64,000 bases of DNA. Origin: Halomonas salipaludis. Lineage in GTDB: Bacteria; Pseudomonadota; Gammaproteobacteria; Pseudomonadales; Halomonadaceae. Below, piece by piece: positions 9,051-17,240 of the stretch; position 1 is the stretch's first letter; each line of letters begins with the position of its first letter. The position numbers and the translations under genes were made by a program. The notes beneath the pieces were generated by a model. That model worked only from the letters and a program-made list of their open reading frames with translations. It searched no databases and had not been told where the DNA came from. The stretch covers positions 186,001 through 250,000 of the forward strand of contig NZ_NSKB01000007.1 of assembly GCF_002286975.1 (NCBI RefSeq). Reading direction: 5' to 3'.

Positions 9051-9230
9051 TCATAGCAGCAGATGCACCACCAGGGCAACACCGCCCACCAGCAGCGCCA
9101 GGGTGACCGCGATGTCGACGCAGCGATTCAGCCAGGCGTCGAAACGCGAACGACGCTGCAGCGGCATCAATCGCGGCGTCGCCCCGTGGCTGTGTCGCGC
9201 GCCGAAGCGGCGCTTCCTGAACAGCGGCAT
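9051..9230 (-). CDS. Small single-span membrane protein (59 aa)
   Basis: A 59-codon reading frame on the reverse strand, from the ATG at 9230 to a TGA at 9051. The product starts MPLFRKRRFGARHSHG, is rich in Arg/Lys for about 35 residues and ends with a hydrophobic stretch (VDIAVTLALLVGGVALVVHL) that would span the membrane with the basic part inside. A GGGAG lies about 12 bases upstream, which is a weak site. The frame fills the gap between the convergent aconitase gene and the terminator of the BCCT gene. No family is recognised and expression is unproven. Confidence 0.45.
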   Translation of the reverse strand: MPLFRKRRFGARHSHGATPRLMPLQRRSRFDAWLNRCVDIAVTLALLVGGVALVVHLLL

Positions 9231-9275
9231 GGTCAGCGCGATGCTCCCAGTATTGTCATAATGATGCTGCCATCA

Positions 9276-9318
9276 TAAAACGCCGCGCCCGCATCTGCCA
9301 TGCCAGACGCGGGCGCGG
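9276..9318 (-). terminator. Rho-independent terminator of the BCCT gene
   Basis: On the reverse strand a GC-rich stem (CCGCGCCCGC at 9283-9292 pairing with GCGGGCGCGG at 9309-9318, extended inward by TCTG/CAGA) is followed by CGTTTTA. It lies about 35 bases after the BCCT stop. Confidence 0.7.
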
Positions 9319-9351
9319 TATGCATTGCCTCCTTGGCTCAGAGGGAACCGG

Positions 9352-10983
9352 TCAGTTGTCGCGGGTATTGATACGCCGGTTGATTACATTGGGCGCCCGC
9401 CGCACGCGCTCCTCTTCGCTGAGCAGCTCGGCCTCGAAGGCGTCTGCGCCTACCGGCGTCTCGCCGTGGCGGCGGTAGAGCTGAGTCAGCATCGCCTTGC
9501 GGTCGGCGCGCAGCTCCTTGATCAGCACATAGGCCATGCCGTAGAGGATGAAGGTGAACGGTAGCGCCGACAGCACCGATGCCGACTGCAGGCCGGTCAG
9601 GCCACCGGCGGCGATCAGCGTCAGGCAGATGGCGGCAATCAGCACGCCCCAGGTTATCCGCTTGTAGAGCGGCGGGTTGATCGAGCCGTTGTCGGTCATC
9701 TGGGCAACGATATAGGACGCCGAGTCCGCCGAGGTCACCAGGAAGATGAAGATTAGGCACATGGCAATGATCGACAGCAGCGGCGTAAAGGGCATCAGCG
9801 CGAACATCTCGAACAGCGCCACGGTAATATTGGACTGGGTGACCGCGGCCAGGCCGACGTCGCCACCCAGCTCCATATTGAGCGCCGCGCCGCCGAATAC
9901 GCCGATCCACAGGCAGGCCAGCAGCGGCGGCACCACCAGCACGCCGAACACGTACTCTTTGATGGTGCGCCCCCGCGACACCCGCGCCACGAAGGTGCCC
10001 ACGAACGGCGACCAGGCGATCACCCAGGCCCAGTAGAAGATCGTCCAGGAACTGGCCCAGGTGTTATCGGTATACGGCGAGATGCGCAGGCTCATGCCGA
10101 TGAAGTTCTGCAAGTAGTCGCCGATGCCCAGGGTGATGGTCTCGAGAATCGCCAGGGTCGGGCCGGTGACCAGCACATACAGCATCAGCCCGATGCACAG
10201 GATCATATTGAGGTTGGAGAGCCGCTTGATGCCCTTGTCGAGCCCCGACCAGGTCGAGGCCATATAGGCCAGGAACATCACGAACAGGATGATGAACTGC
10301 CACAGCACGCCTTCGGGCAGGCCGAATACCGCGTTGAGCCCACCGTTCATCTGCAGCACGCCAAGCCCTAGCGAGGTTGCCACGCCCATTACCGTGGCCA
10401 CCACCGCGAACACGTCCAGCGCCGGGGCATAGGGCCGTACCTTGGGGTACTTGGCGGTCACCGAGGAGAGCACCGAGGAGACCAGCCCGGCCTGGCCCTT
10501 GCGGAACTGGAAATAGGCGATGATCAGCCCCACCAGCGAGAAGGCCGCCCACTGGTGGATGCCCCAGTTGAAGTAGCTGTACTGGATGGCATAGCGCGCG
10601 GCGTCGGTGGTCTCGGCCTCGACGTCGCCGTAGGGCGGGTCGATATAGTGGAACATCGGCTCGGCCATGCCGTAGAACACCAGGCCGACGCCGAAGCCGG
10701 CGGCCAGCAGCATGCTGACCCAGGAGAAGAAGGTGTAGCTCGGCGAGCTGTCCTGGGGGCCGAGGCGGATCTTGCCGTACTTGCTGAACGCCAGCCCCAG
10801 CAGGAAAATCACGAAGCCGAACATCGAGAACAGGTAGAACCAGCCGAACAGCTGAGTAACGCTGGCCAGCGCCGCTTCCGCCCCTGCGCCGAAGCGCTCG
10901 GGGAAGATCGCCCCTACCGCGACCAGCACGACAATGATTACCGCAGACACCGAGAACACCCGCTGCCCTCCGGGATTGGCCAT
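9352..10983 (-). CDS. BCCT-family betaine/choline/carnitine transporter (copy 1)
   Basis: A 543-residue secondary transporter of the betaine-choline-carnitine family with about twelve membrane helices. Family marks are GFGVGLVFYGMAEPM near residue 95, the tryptophan-rich helix FYWAWVIAWSPFVGTFVARV and the following SRGRTIKEYV near residue 330. The ATG at 10983 is preceded by GGGAGT; a GTG nine bases upstream is less likely. It is monocistronic, ends at its own terminator and is divergent from the monooxygenase gene. It probably takes up a quaternary-ammonium or sulfonium osmolyte; which one cannot be read from sequence. It is the most divergent of the three BCCT proteins in the window. Confidence 0.92.
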   Translation of the reverse strand: MANPGGQRVFSVSAVIIVVLVAVGAIFPERFGAGAEAALASVTQLFGWFYLFSMFGFVIFLLGLAFSKYGKIRLGPQDSSPSYTFFSWVSMLLAAGFGVGLVFYGMAEPMFHYIDPPYGDVEAETTDAARYAIQYSYFNWGIHQWAAFSLVGLIIAYFQFRKGQAGLVSSVLSSVTAKYPKVRPYAPALDVFAVVATVMGVATSLGLGVLQMNGGLNAVFGLPEGVLWQFIILFVMFLAYMASTWSGLDKGIKRLSNLNMILCIGLMLYVLVTGPTLAILETITLGIGDYLQNFIGMSLRISPYTDNTWASSWTIFYWAWVIAWSPFVGTFVARVSRGRTIKEYVFGVLVVPPLLACLWIGVFGGAALNMELGGDVGLAAVTQSNITVALFEMFALMPFTPLLSIIAMCLIFIFLVTSADSASYIVAQMTDNGSINPPLYKRITWGVLIAAICLTLIAAGGLTGLQSASVLSALPFTFILYGMAYVLIKELRADRKAMLTQLYRRHGETPVGADAFEAELLSEEERVRRAPNVINRRINTRDN

Positions 10984-11096
10984 ATACGACACTCCCTATC
11001 GATTTGTCACATTTTTGTACAACGTAACATGCCCCACTAGCAGTAACACCCGCTGCTCAGTTGTCGCAAGTTGTGCTTAGACCACGCCACCGCTCG

Positions 11097-11210
11097 GGCC
11101 TGATCTGACGGCAGGCCTTCGAGGAGGCGCTGTAAACCATCCCTGGGCGCTACCGATGCCATCCATGGCATCGAACCTCCTCTACGACCTGCCGTCAGCG
11201 CCCCTCGCTA
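11097..11210 (-). repeat. Intergenic structured repeat, copy A
   Basis: A ~110-bp imperfect palindrome that recurs at 34703-34810 on the other strand. The outer stem is CTGACGGCAGG (11105-11115) with CCTGCCGTCAG (11188-11198). A second pair is GAGGAGG (11121-11127) with CCTCCTC (11176-11182). An inner hairpin is GATGCCAT-CC-ATGGCATC (11155-11172). GCGCTGT, CCATCCCTGGGCGCTACC and the flanking CGCCCCTCGCTA (11199-11210) are conserved in sequence. It lies in the 348-base gap between the BCCT and monooxygenase promoters. The family is unknown to me; it behaves like a REP/BIME-type or MITE-like element. Confidence 0.7.
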
Positions 11211-11331
11211 GAAGCAGCTGCGCGCACAACATCAGCACTATGCGAGACACAAAGCATTTGCAAAATATCGCGGTCACCCCCATAAGAGGGCGAGAGATAG
11301 CAAGCACGCTAATGACTTCCCGGGGGCCCCC

Positions 11332-12327
11332 ATGAGCCAACTCTCCACCACCCGCCTTTCGGTGCTCGACCTCGCGGCGATCCGTCAGGGCGGCAGCATC
11401 GCCGACAGCTTCGCGGATAGCGTGGCCACCGCACGCCACGCCGAGGCGCTGGGCTTCACCCGCTACTGGCTCGCCGAACACCACAGCATCGACGGCATCG
11501 CCAGCGCCGCGACCTCGGTGCTGATCGGGCATATCGCCGGGGCGACCCAGCGCATCCGCGTCGGCAGCGGCGGCATCATGCTGCCCAACCATCCGCCGCT
11601 GGTCATCGCCGAGCAGTTCGGCACCCTGGAGACGCTCTACCCCGGGCGCATCGACCTCGGGCTGGGTCGCGCCCCGGGCTCCGACGGCGCCACCATGGCC
11701 GCGCTGCGCCGCCACGCCCAGGCCGGCGTCGACGACTTCCCGCAGCGCCTCGAGGAGCTCGCGGGCTACCTCGATGACGCCCAGCCCGGCCAGCGGGTGC
11801 GGGCGATTCCCGGCCAGGGAACCAAGGTACCGCTATGGCTGCTCGGCTCCAGCGGCTACAGCGCCCAGCTGGCGGCCAGGCTCGGCCTGCCGTTCGCCTT
11901 CGCCGCGCAGTTCGCGCCCGGCTACCTCCACGAGGCGCTGCGCCTGTATCGCGACAACTTCCGGCCCTCGGCGGTGCTCGACGCCCCCTATGCCATGGTC
12001 GGCCTGCCGGTGATCGCCGCCGACAGCGACGCCTACGCCCACTACCTGGCCAGCACCGCCCAGCAGAAGTTCCTCAACCTGATCCGCGGGCGCAGCACAC
12101 GCGCCCAGCCGCCCCAGGAGTCGCTCGACTGGTCGCCCATGGAGCAGGCCCAGGTGAACCAGTTCCTGGGTGCCGCGGTGATCGGCGGCCCCGAGACGCT
12201 GCGCGAACAGCTCGAGGCGTTCGTGGCCCGTACCGGCGTCGACGAACTGATCATGACCACCGACGTCTACGCCCAGGAAGACCGCCTGCACAGCCTGTCG
12301 CTGGTCGCCGAGGCCTGGCAGGCATGA
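11332..12327 (+). CDS. LLM-class (luciferase-like) flavin-dependent oxidoreductase
   Basis: A 331-residue TIM-barrel flavoprotein of the bacterial luciferase-like monooxygenase family (MsnO8/YhbW-type). Marks are [18 protein letters not shown] at the start, the FMN-site run [40 protein letters not shown] and [19 protein letters not shown]. It uses reduced FMN and oxygen, but the substrate of this group is generally unknown. The stop overlaps the AzlC start as ATGA, so the enzyme is co-expressed with a branched-chain amino acid exporter pair; a functional link is not evident. Only a weak ribosome site precedes the ATG. Confidence 0.88.
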   Translation: MSQLSTTRLSVLDLAAIRQGGSIADSFADSVATARHAEALGFTRYWLAEHHSIDGIASAATSVLIGHIAGATQRIRVGSGGIMLPNHPPLVIAEQFGTLETLYPGRIDLGLGRAPGSDGATMAALRRHAQAGVDDFPQRLEELAGYLDDAQPGQRVRAIPGQGTKVPLWLLGSSGYSAQLAARLGLPFAFAAQFAPGYLHEALRLYRDNFRPSAVLDAPYAMVGLPVIAADSDAYAHYLASTAQQKFLNLIRGRSTRAQPPQESLDWSPMEQAQVNQFLGAAVIGGPETLREQLEAFVARTGVDELIMTTDVYAQEDRLHSLSLVAEAWQA

Positions 12328-13034
12328 GCGCCCGGCTCGACTGGCCGGGCACCCTCAAGGGCCTCAAGCGCATGGCGCCGCTATCGCCGTTCGTGATCGC
12401 CTTCGGCCTGGCGTTCGGCGTGGCAGCCATCCAGCGCGGCCTGTCCGGGCTCGAGACGCTGCTGATGAGCGGGCTGGTGTTTGCCGGTGCCTCGCAGTTC
12501 GCGGCCCTCGAACTGTGGGGGCCGCAGATTCCGCTGGTCGCGCTGATCGCCTCGACCTTCGCCATCAACGCCCGCCACCTGCTGATGGGCGCCGCCCTCT
12601 ACCCCTGGCTGAGCCACCTGCCGCGCCGCCAGCGCTACGCCAGCCTGGGGCTGATGAGCGACTCCAACTGGGCCATGGCCGCCGCCGACTATCGCCGTGG
12701 CGAGACCAACGTCGGCATGCTGGTGGGCGGCGGTATCGCGCTGTGGCTGGCGTGGATGCTCGGCACCCTTCTCGGCGTGGTGTTCGGCAGCGGCATCAGC
12801 GAGCCCGAGCGCTTCGGCCTCGACGTGATCATGGGCTGCTTCCTGCTGTCGATGCTGGTCGGCGGCAAGCTCGACCTCGGCGTGCTGGTGCCCTGGGTAG
12901 CGGCGGCGCTGGCCGCCCTGGCCGCCTTGGCCTGGCTGCCGGAGAACTCGCACGTGATCGTCGGCGCCCTGGCCGGCGGTATCGCCGGGCTGCTGATGCC
13001 ACCGCGTAGCAAGCCCAAGGAGGCCTCGCCATGA
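12324..13034 (+). CDS. AzlC-family branched-chain amino acid exporter, large subunit
   Basis: A 236-residue membrane protein of the AzlC/YgaZ (LIV-E) family. Diagnostic segments are [38 protein letters not shown] and [20 protein letters not shown] in the first half, then about four more helices. With AzlD it would export branched-chain or related amino acids or analogues. Its start and stop both overlap neighbours as ATGA, so monooxygenase, azlC and azlD form a tightly coupled operon. Confidence 0.9.
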   Translation: MSARLDWPGTLKGLKRMAPLSPFVIAFGLAFGVAAIQRGLSGLETLLMSGLVFAGASQFAALELWGPQIPLVALIASTFAINARHLLMGAALYPWLSHLPRRQRYASLGLMSDSNWAMAAADYRRGETNVGMLVGGGIALWLAWMLGTLLGVVFGSGISEPERFGLDVIMGCFLLSMLVGGKLDLGVLVPWVAAALAALAALAWLPENSHVIVGALAGGIAGLLMPPRSKPKEASP

Positions 13035-13345
13035 GCCTGCCGCTAACGCCCCTGGGCGCTTTCCTCGCCATCCTGAGCATGGCGCTAGTCACCTACCTGA
13101 CCCGCAGCGGCGGCGTGCTGGTGATGTCGCGGATCCCCATCGGCCCGCGGGTCGAGCGCTTTATCAACGCCATGGCCGGCTCGGTGCTGGTGGCGGTGAT
13201 CACGCCGATGGCGCTCTACGGCGACTGGGGCGCCCGCCTGGCGCTGGTGGCCACCTTCGGCGTGATGCTGACCAGCCGCAAGCCGCTGTTGGGGATTGCC
13301 GCCGGTATCGCCACCGCCGCCGGCTGGCGGCTTATCCAGTCGTAA
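13031..13345 (+). CDS. AzlD-family branched-chain amino acid exporter, small subunit
   Basis: A 104-residue, four-helix membrane protein of the AzlD/YgaH family, the obligate partner of AzlC. It contains VTYLTRSGGVLVMSRIPIG and RVERFINAMAGSVLVAVITP, the conserved core of the family. It overlaps azlC by four bases and ends the operon; the next gene starts about 70 bases on. Confidence 0.88.
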   Translation: MSLPLTPLGAFLAILSMALVTYLTRSGGVLVMSRIPIGPRVERFINAMAGSVLVAVITPMALYGDWGARLALVATFGVMLTSRKPLLGIAAGIATAAGWRLIQS

Positions 13346-13413
13346 CGGAACGATCCGCGGCGGGTGACTTCCAATAGCCACACGCTCAACTTGATGCTTT
13401 TCCGGAGCCCCTA

Positions 13414-13758
13414 ATGCCCAACTCTCGAGACCCGCGTGACAACCCCGCCTGGCAAGCCGCACAGCAGTGGCGGGAGCGCGCTCGTCAGGGCCGGCCCAGC
13501 GGCCTGCGCCTGTTCTTCACCTGGCTGCTGTTCGGCACCCTGATGATCGTCGGCACCGTTATCGGCCTGTTCTTCCTGTTGATCGGCTGGGCCATGCTGC
13601 CGTTCCTGCGCCACCGCATGAAGAAGCGCATGGAGCGCATGCGCGCCGAACAGGCACAGGACATTGGCAGCGGCCAAGGCAATCGCCACCACCATCAACA
13701 GGTGCTGGAGGGTGACTATGAGATCAAGGACGAGTCCAACCCGCGACGCCCGGACTAA
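13414..13758 (+). CDS. Small uncharacterised membrane protein (114 aa)
   Basis: A 114-residue protein with a charged N-terminus (residues 1-28), one long hydrophobic stretch (about 30-62, LRLFFTWLLFGTLMIVGTVI onward) that may make one or two spans, a basic KKRMERMRAE segment and a polar tail with QGNRHHHQQ. CGGAG stands six bases before the ATG. I recognise no family. It precedes the exported proteins and cytochrome that flank the XoxF cluster, but whether it belongs to that system is unclear. Confidence 0.7.
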   Translation: MPNSRDPRDNPAWQAAQQWRERARQGRPSGLRLFFTWLLFGTLMIVGTVIGLFFLLIGWAMLPFLRHRMKKRMERMRAEQAQDIGSGQGNRHHHQQVLEGDYEIKDESNPRRPD

Positions 13759-13870
13759 CCGCTGACAGCGGCGCGACGGCAGCGCCGATCGGGGTGATCG
13801 AAGGTGGCGAAAGCACCACGCCTGGCATAACGTTAAGGAGTGATATCACGCCACTCACATGAGGTACTGC

Positions 13871-14239
13871 ATGCGCCATAACAACAAGATGCACCACGTC
13901 ATCCCACGCTCTGCAGCGATCGCCTTGGCAGGCGGATTGATGTTCGCTGCCCCCCTGGCCCTGGCCAATGACTACCCTACTTCGACCCGCGTCGACTACG
14001 TGCTCGGCTGCATGGCCGCCAACGGCCAGAACCACCTGGTGATGCAGCAGTGCTCGTGCAGCATCGACGTGATCGCCGAGCTGATCCCCTATGAAGAGTA
14101 CGAGTCCGTCGAAACGGTGATGCGCATGAACGACCAGCGCGGCGAACTCGGGGTACTGTTTCGCACCGAGCGCGGCCTGCAGGATCAGCTGCGCCAGTTC
14201 CGCAGCGCCCAGGCCGAAGCCGACCTGCGCTGCTTCTGA
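13871..14239 (+). CDS. Uncharacterised exported Cys-containing protein beside cytochrome c
   Basis: A periplasmic protein of about 122 residues with a signal peptide (SAAIALAGGLMFAAPLALAN). The mature part has four cysteines, LGCMAANG, QQCSCSI and a C-terminal LRCF, and acidic helices between them. An ATG at 13859 is in frame, but GAGG stands six bases before the ATG at 13871, so I chose the latter; a strong AAGGAG at 13835 is too distant from either. It lies 44 bases upstream of a cytochrome c gene on the same strand and faces the PQQ alcohol dehydrogenase genes. The cysteines could form two disulfides or bind a metal; no family is recognised. Confidence 0.7.
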   Translation: MRHNNKMHHVIPRSAAIALAGGLMFAAPLALANDYPTSTRVDYVLGCMAANGQNHLVMQQCSCSIDVIAELIPYEEYESVETVMRMNDQRGELGVLFRTERGLQDQLRQFRSAQAEADLRCF

Positions 14240-14283
14240 GCGCGCCTTCGTCTCACCAGCCAGCCACAGAAGGTGCTTCCCCG

Positions 14284-14664
14284 ATGCCCCCCTGGTTCCT
14301 GTCGAGCGCCGCCCTGCTGGGGGCGGCGCTGATCAGCAGTAGCGCACTCGCCGCCGATGTACGCGAGGGCGAACGCATTTTTCGCAACCACTGCTACGGC
14401 TGCCATGCGCTGCAGGAAGGCGTGCACCGCGCCGGCCCCAGCCTGCATGAGGTGATCGGCCGCCCGGTCGGCGGCCTGGCAGATTACGACTACTCTGCGG
14501 CCCTAGAAGCTGCCGAGTTCAACTGGGACGCCGAGACGTTGGATACCTTCCTGGCCGACCCCGAGGCGCTACTGCCAGGCAATCGCATGGTGCTGTGGGG
14601 GCTCGAGGATGCGCCGCGCCAGGCGCTGATCCGCTATCTCGAGGCCCAGCAGGAGGCGCCATAG
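14284..14664 (+). CDS. Class I c-type cytochrome (c2/c550-like)
   Basis: A 126-residue exported monohaem cytochrome. Signal peptide (residues 1-23, SSALAAD), haem attachment CYGCH near residue 38, AGPSLHEVIGRPVGG next, and a likely axial methionine in PGNRMVLWG near residue 100. It is the size of a small electron carrier between a quinoprotein dehydrogenase and an oxidase. It is convergent with the ABC permease gene that ends the XoxF operon (10-base gap), so it is likely a second electron acceptor for that system in addition to the XoxG-like cytochrome at 20081-20626. Confidence 0.85.
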   Translation: MPPWFLSSAALLGAALISSSALAADVREGERIFRNHCYGCHALQEGVHRAGPSLHEVIGRPVGGLADYDYSAALEAAEFNWDAETLDTFLADPEALLPGNRMVLWGLEDAPRQALIRYLEAQQEAP

Positions 14665-14674
14665 CCGCCTTTAC

Positions 14675-15478
14675 TTACTCTCCGCCACCGCCCTTGCGCG
14701 CCATCATGCCGCGCGCCGGGTTGTAGCCGAGAATCGCCAGCGCCAGCAGTATCGCCGTGGTCACCACCACGATCAGCACCGCCTCGAGATTGAGCTGCTC
14801 ATAGAGCGCGAAGCGGATCATCTCCACGGCGTAGGTGAAGGGGTTGAGCGACGCGATCTGATAGACCAGATAACTGCCCTCGCGGATCCGCCATAGCGGG
14901 TAGAGCGCCGAGGAGAGGAAGAACATCGGGAAGATCACAAAGTTCATCACCCCGGCGAAGTTCTCCAACTGCTTGACGAAGGTCGACAGCAGCATGCCTA
15001 GCGCACCGACCATGAAGCCGGTGACGATCAGCGCTGGCAGGATCCACACATAGCCCAGCAGCGGCGCCTGAATGCCGTAGAACCAGGCGATGGTCAGGAA
15101 CACATAGACCTGCACGATCGACACCAGGGTGCCGGCCAACAGCTTGCACAGCAGCAGGTACCAGCGTGGAAAGGGACTGACCAGCAGCACGCGCATGCTG
15201 CCCATCTCGCGGTCGTAGACCATCGACAGCGAACTCTGCATGCCGTTGAACAGCTGAATCATCCCCACCAGGCCGGGGATGATGTAGACCTCATACAGGA
15301 TGTAGGTCTTGTAGGGGTCGGTCATCGCCACGCCCAGCGCCATGCGAAAGCCCGCGGCAAACACGAACAGCCAGATCAGCGGCCGCACCAGCGCCGCCAC
15401 GAAGCGCGTGCGCTGGTGCAGGAAGCGCAGCAGCTCGCGTCCCACCACGCCGCGCAGGCAGTGCAGGTAGCGGTTCAT
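14675..15478 (-). CDS. ABC-2 type permease of the PQQ-linked alcohol dehydrogenase system
   Basis: A 267-residue ABC-2 permease with six predicted helices; RFVAALVRPLIWLFVFAAGF near the start and LGMLLSTFVKQLENFAGVMNF in the middle are typical. It belongs with the 'alcohol ABC transporter permease' group that sits beside PQQ-dependent dehydrogenases (PedC-type in Pseudomonas putida). It overlaps the ATP-binding gene by four bases. The complex probably exports a compound toxic during alcohol oxidation or helps assemble the system; its cargo is not known. Confidence 0.85.
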   Translation of the reverse strand: MNRYLHCLRGVVGRELLRFLHQRTRFVAALVRPLIWLFVFAAGFRMALGVAMTDPYKTYILYEVYIIPGLVGMIQLFNGMQSSLSMVYDREMGSMRVLLVSPFPRWYLLLCKLLAGTLVSIVQVYVFLTIAWFYGIQAPLLGYVWILPALIVTGFMVGALGMLLSTFVKQLENFAGVMNFVIFPMFFLSSALYPLWRIREGSYLVYQIASLNPFTYAVEMIRFALYEQLNLEAVLIVVVTTAILLALAILGYNPARGMMARKGGGGE

Positions 15479-16239
15479 GTGGCCACCTCAACGGGGCCGC
15501 GGGTCAGGGTATCGAAGGCCTCGCCGATGCTGGTGGCGCCGCTGGCGGCGAGCACTTCGCTGACGCTGCCGCTGGCGCGCACCCGCCCGGCGTCGAGCAC
15601 CACCACGCGATCTTCGGGATAAACCTCGTCGATCAGGTGGGTGGCCCACAGCACCGCCACGCCCTCCTCCACGCACAGCCGATGGACCCGTTCGACCAGG
15701 TCGCGGCGCGCGGCGATATCCAGCCCCACAGTGGGTTCGTCGAGCAGTAGCAGGCGCGGCCGATGCAGCAGGCCGCGGGCGATCTCCACCCGGCGCCGCT
15801 GGCCGCCTGAGAGCTGGCGCACCCGGGTCTTGAGTGCCTCGCCGAGCCCCACCCGCTGCAGCTGCTCCTCGGCACGCCGACGCGCCTCGCGCGGCCCCAT
15901 GCCGTGCAGGGCGGCATGATAGGTGAGGTTCTGGCGCACGCTGAGATCGAGATCCAGGGTCGGCTGCTGGAACACCACGCCCATCCGCGCGTGGGCCGCC
16001 ACGACATCCCGCCGCAGCTCGAAGCCGCCCACCCGGATGCTGCCCACGCGGCGGTCGTAGAGCCGCGTGATCAGCGAAAACAGGGTGGTCTTGCCGGCCC
16101 CGTTGGGGCCGAGCAAGACCGTGAACTGCCCCGCCTCGAGGAGCAGGCCAACCTCCTGCAACACCGGCTTGCCGCTGTAGCTAAAGCTTAGCCCTTCCAC
16201 CTCGAGCGCGGGGACTTCTGTGCTCTCGCCCACCGTCAT
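15475..16239 (-). CDS. ABC transporter ATP-binding protein of the PQQ alcohol dehydrogenase system
   Basis: A 254-residue ATPase. Walker A GPNGAGKTT near residue 42, Q-loop FQQPTLDLDLSVRQNL, signature LSGGQRRRVEIARGL, Walker B LLLLDEPTVGLD and the H-switch ATHLIDE are all intact. A GTG at 16260 is possible, but the ATG at 16239 overlaps the beta-propeller stop as ATGA and is preferred. Immediate neighbours are the permease downstream and the YncE-like protein upstream, matching the set found around PQQ-dependent alcohol dehydrogenases. Confidence 0.92.
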   Translation of the reverse strand: MTVGESTEVPALEVEGLSFSYSGKPVLQEVGLLLEAGQFTVLLGPNGAGKTTLFSLITRLYDRRVGSIRVGGFELRRDVVAAHARMGVVFQQPTLDLDLSVRQNLTYHAALHGMGPREARRRAEEQLQRVGLGEALKTRVRQLSGGQRRRVEIARGLLHRPRLLLLDEPTVGLDIAARRDLVERVHRLCVEEGVAVLWATHLIDEVYPEDRVVVLDAGRVRASGSVSEVLAASGATSIGEAFDTLTRGPVEVAT

Positions 16240-17240
16240 GGCTGGACGATCACCCCCCACGGGAAGCGCCCTACCGGGATCGACTGCAGCGCGGTGAGGT
16301 TCTCGACGTCGATCACCGTGACGTCGCCGCTGACGCCGTTGGTGGTGTAGAGCCGCGTCTCGTCCTCGTTGAGCGCCAGGTGCCAGACCCGCTGGCCGAC
16401 CAGGATGTAGTCGAGCACCTCATAGGTTTGCTGGTCGACCACCGCCACGCGATTGGAGGGCCCCAGCGCCACGAAGCCGTAGCGGCCATCGGAGGTCAGC
16501 TGCACGCCCACCGCCTGCACCGTCTCGCGCGGCACCCCCGGCACATCGAAGCGGATGGTGTGCTCGACGTCGAAGCTGTCGACCATGTCGATCACCGAGA
16601 CGGTGGCGGCGATCTCCGCCGAGACCCAGGCTTCGCGGCCGTCGTGGGTGAACTCGGCGTGGCGCGGGCGCGCGCCCACCAGCCGATGGTGCACGGCCTC
16701 CATGAGCTCGGCATCGATGATGTGGGCCATGTTGGAGGTCTCGGTGGTAGCGATCAGCCAGCGGCCGTCGGGGCTGATGCCGAGCCCCTCCGGCTCGACC
16801 CCCACCGGGATCTCGGTGACCAGGGTGCGCCGCTCGTAGTCGAGCACCGAGACGATGTTGTCATCCTCGTTGGAGACATAGATATAGGGGCGGTTGGGAT
16901 CGACGCGGATCACCTCCGGGTCCTCCCCCGACGACTGGCTGCGTACCACCTGCAGCGTCTCGAGATCGATCATGTCGATCGCCTCGTCGTCGCCCACGGC
17001 GACGAACAGCTCGCTGCCATCGCTGCTGAAGGCCATCGCCCGTGGCCGGCGGCCAACGTCGATGGTCTCGATTACCTCGAGACTCGCACCGTCGATCACC
17101 GAGACGGTGTTGTCCTTCTCGTTGGAGACGAAGATGCGCTCGGCGCTGGCGGCCAGCGGGGTCAGGGCCAGGGCGCCCAGCGCCAGCCCGAGAAGCGTCG
17201 GCTTGAACATGGCGGCAGCCTCGCGACTTAGAATTGGCAT
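16236..17240 (-). CDS. PQQ-dependent catabolism-associated beta-propeller protein
   Basis: A 334-residue exported YVTN/YncE-like seven-bladed propeller. After the signal peptide (FKPTLLGLALGALALTPLAA) come repeated blades: RIFVSNEKDNTVSVIDG, YIYVSNEDDNIVSVLDY, AEIAATVSVIDMV, and RLYTTNGVSGDVTVIDV. This is the propeller that regularly accompanies PQQ alcohol dehydrogenases and their ABC transporter. The ATG at 17240 has a strong GAGGGGGA and overlaps the upstream gene by 13 bases; an internal ATG at 17210 also gives a signal peptide. Its role is unproven; a scaffold or a carrier in the quinoprotein relay is likely. Confidence 0.88.
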   Translation of the reverse strand: MPILSREAAAMFKPTLLGLALGALALTPLAASAERIFVSNEKDNTVSVIDGASLEVIETIDVGRRPRAMAFSSDGSELFVAVGDDEAIDMIDLETLQVVRSQSSGEDPEVIRVDPNRPYIYVSNEDDNIVSVLDYERRTLVTEIPVGVEPEGLGISPDGRWLIATTETSNMAHIIDAELMEAVHHRLVGARPRHAEFTHDGREAWVSAEIAATVSVIDMVDSFDVEHTIRFDVPGVPRETVQAVGVQLTSDGRYGFVALGPSNRVAVVDQQTYEVLDYILVGQRVWHLALNEDETRLYTTNGVSGDVTVIDVENLTALQSIPVGRFPWGVIVQP

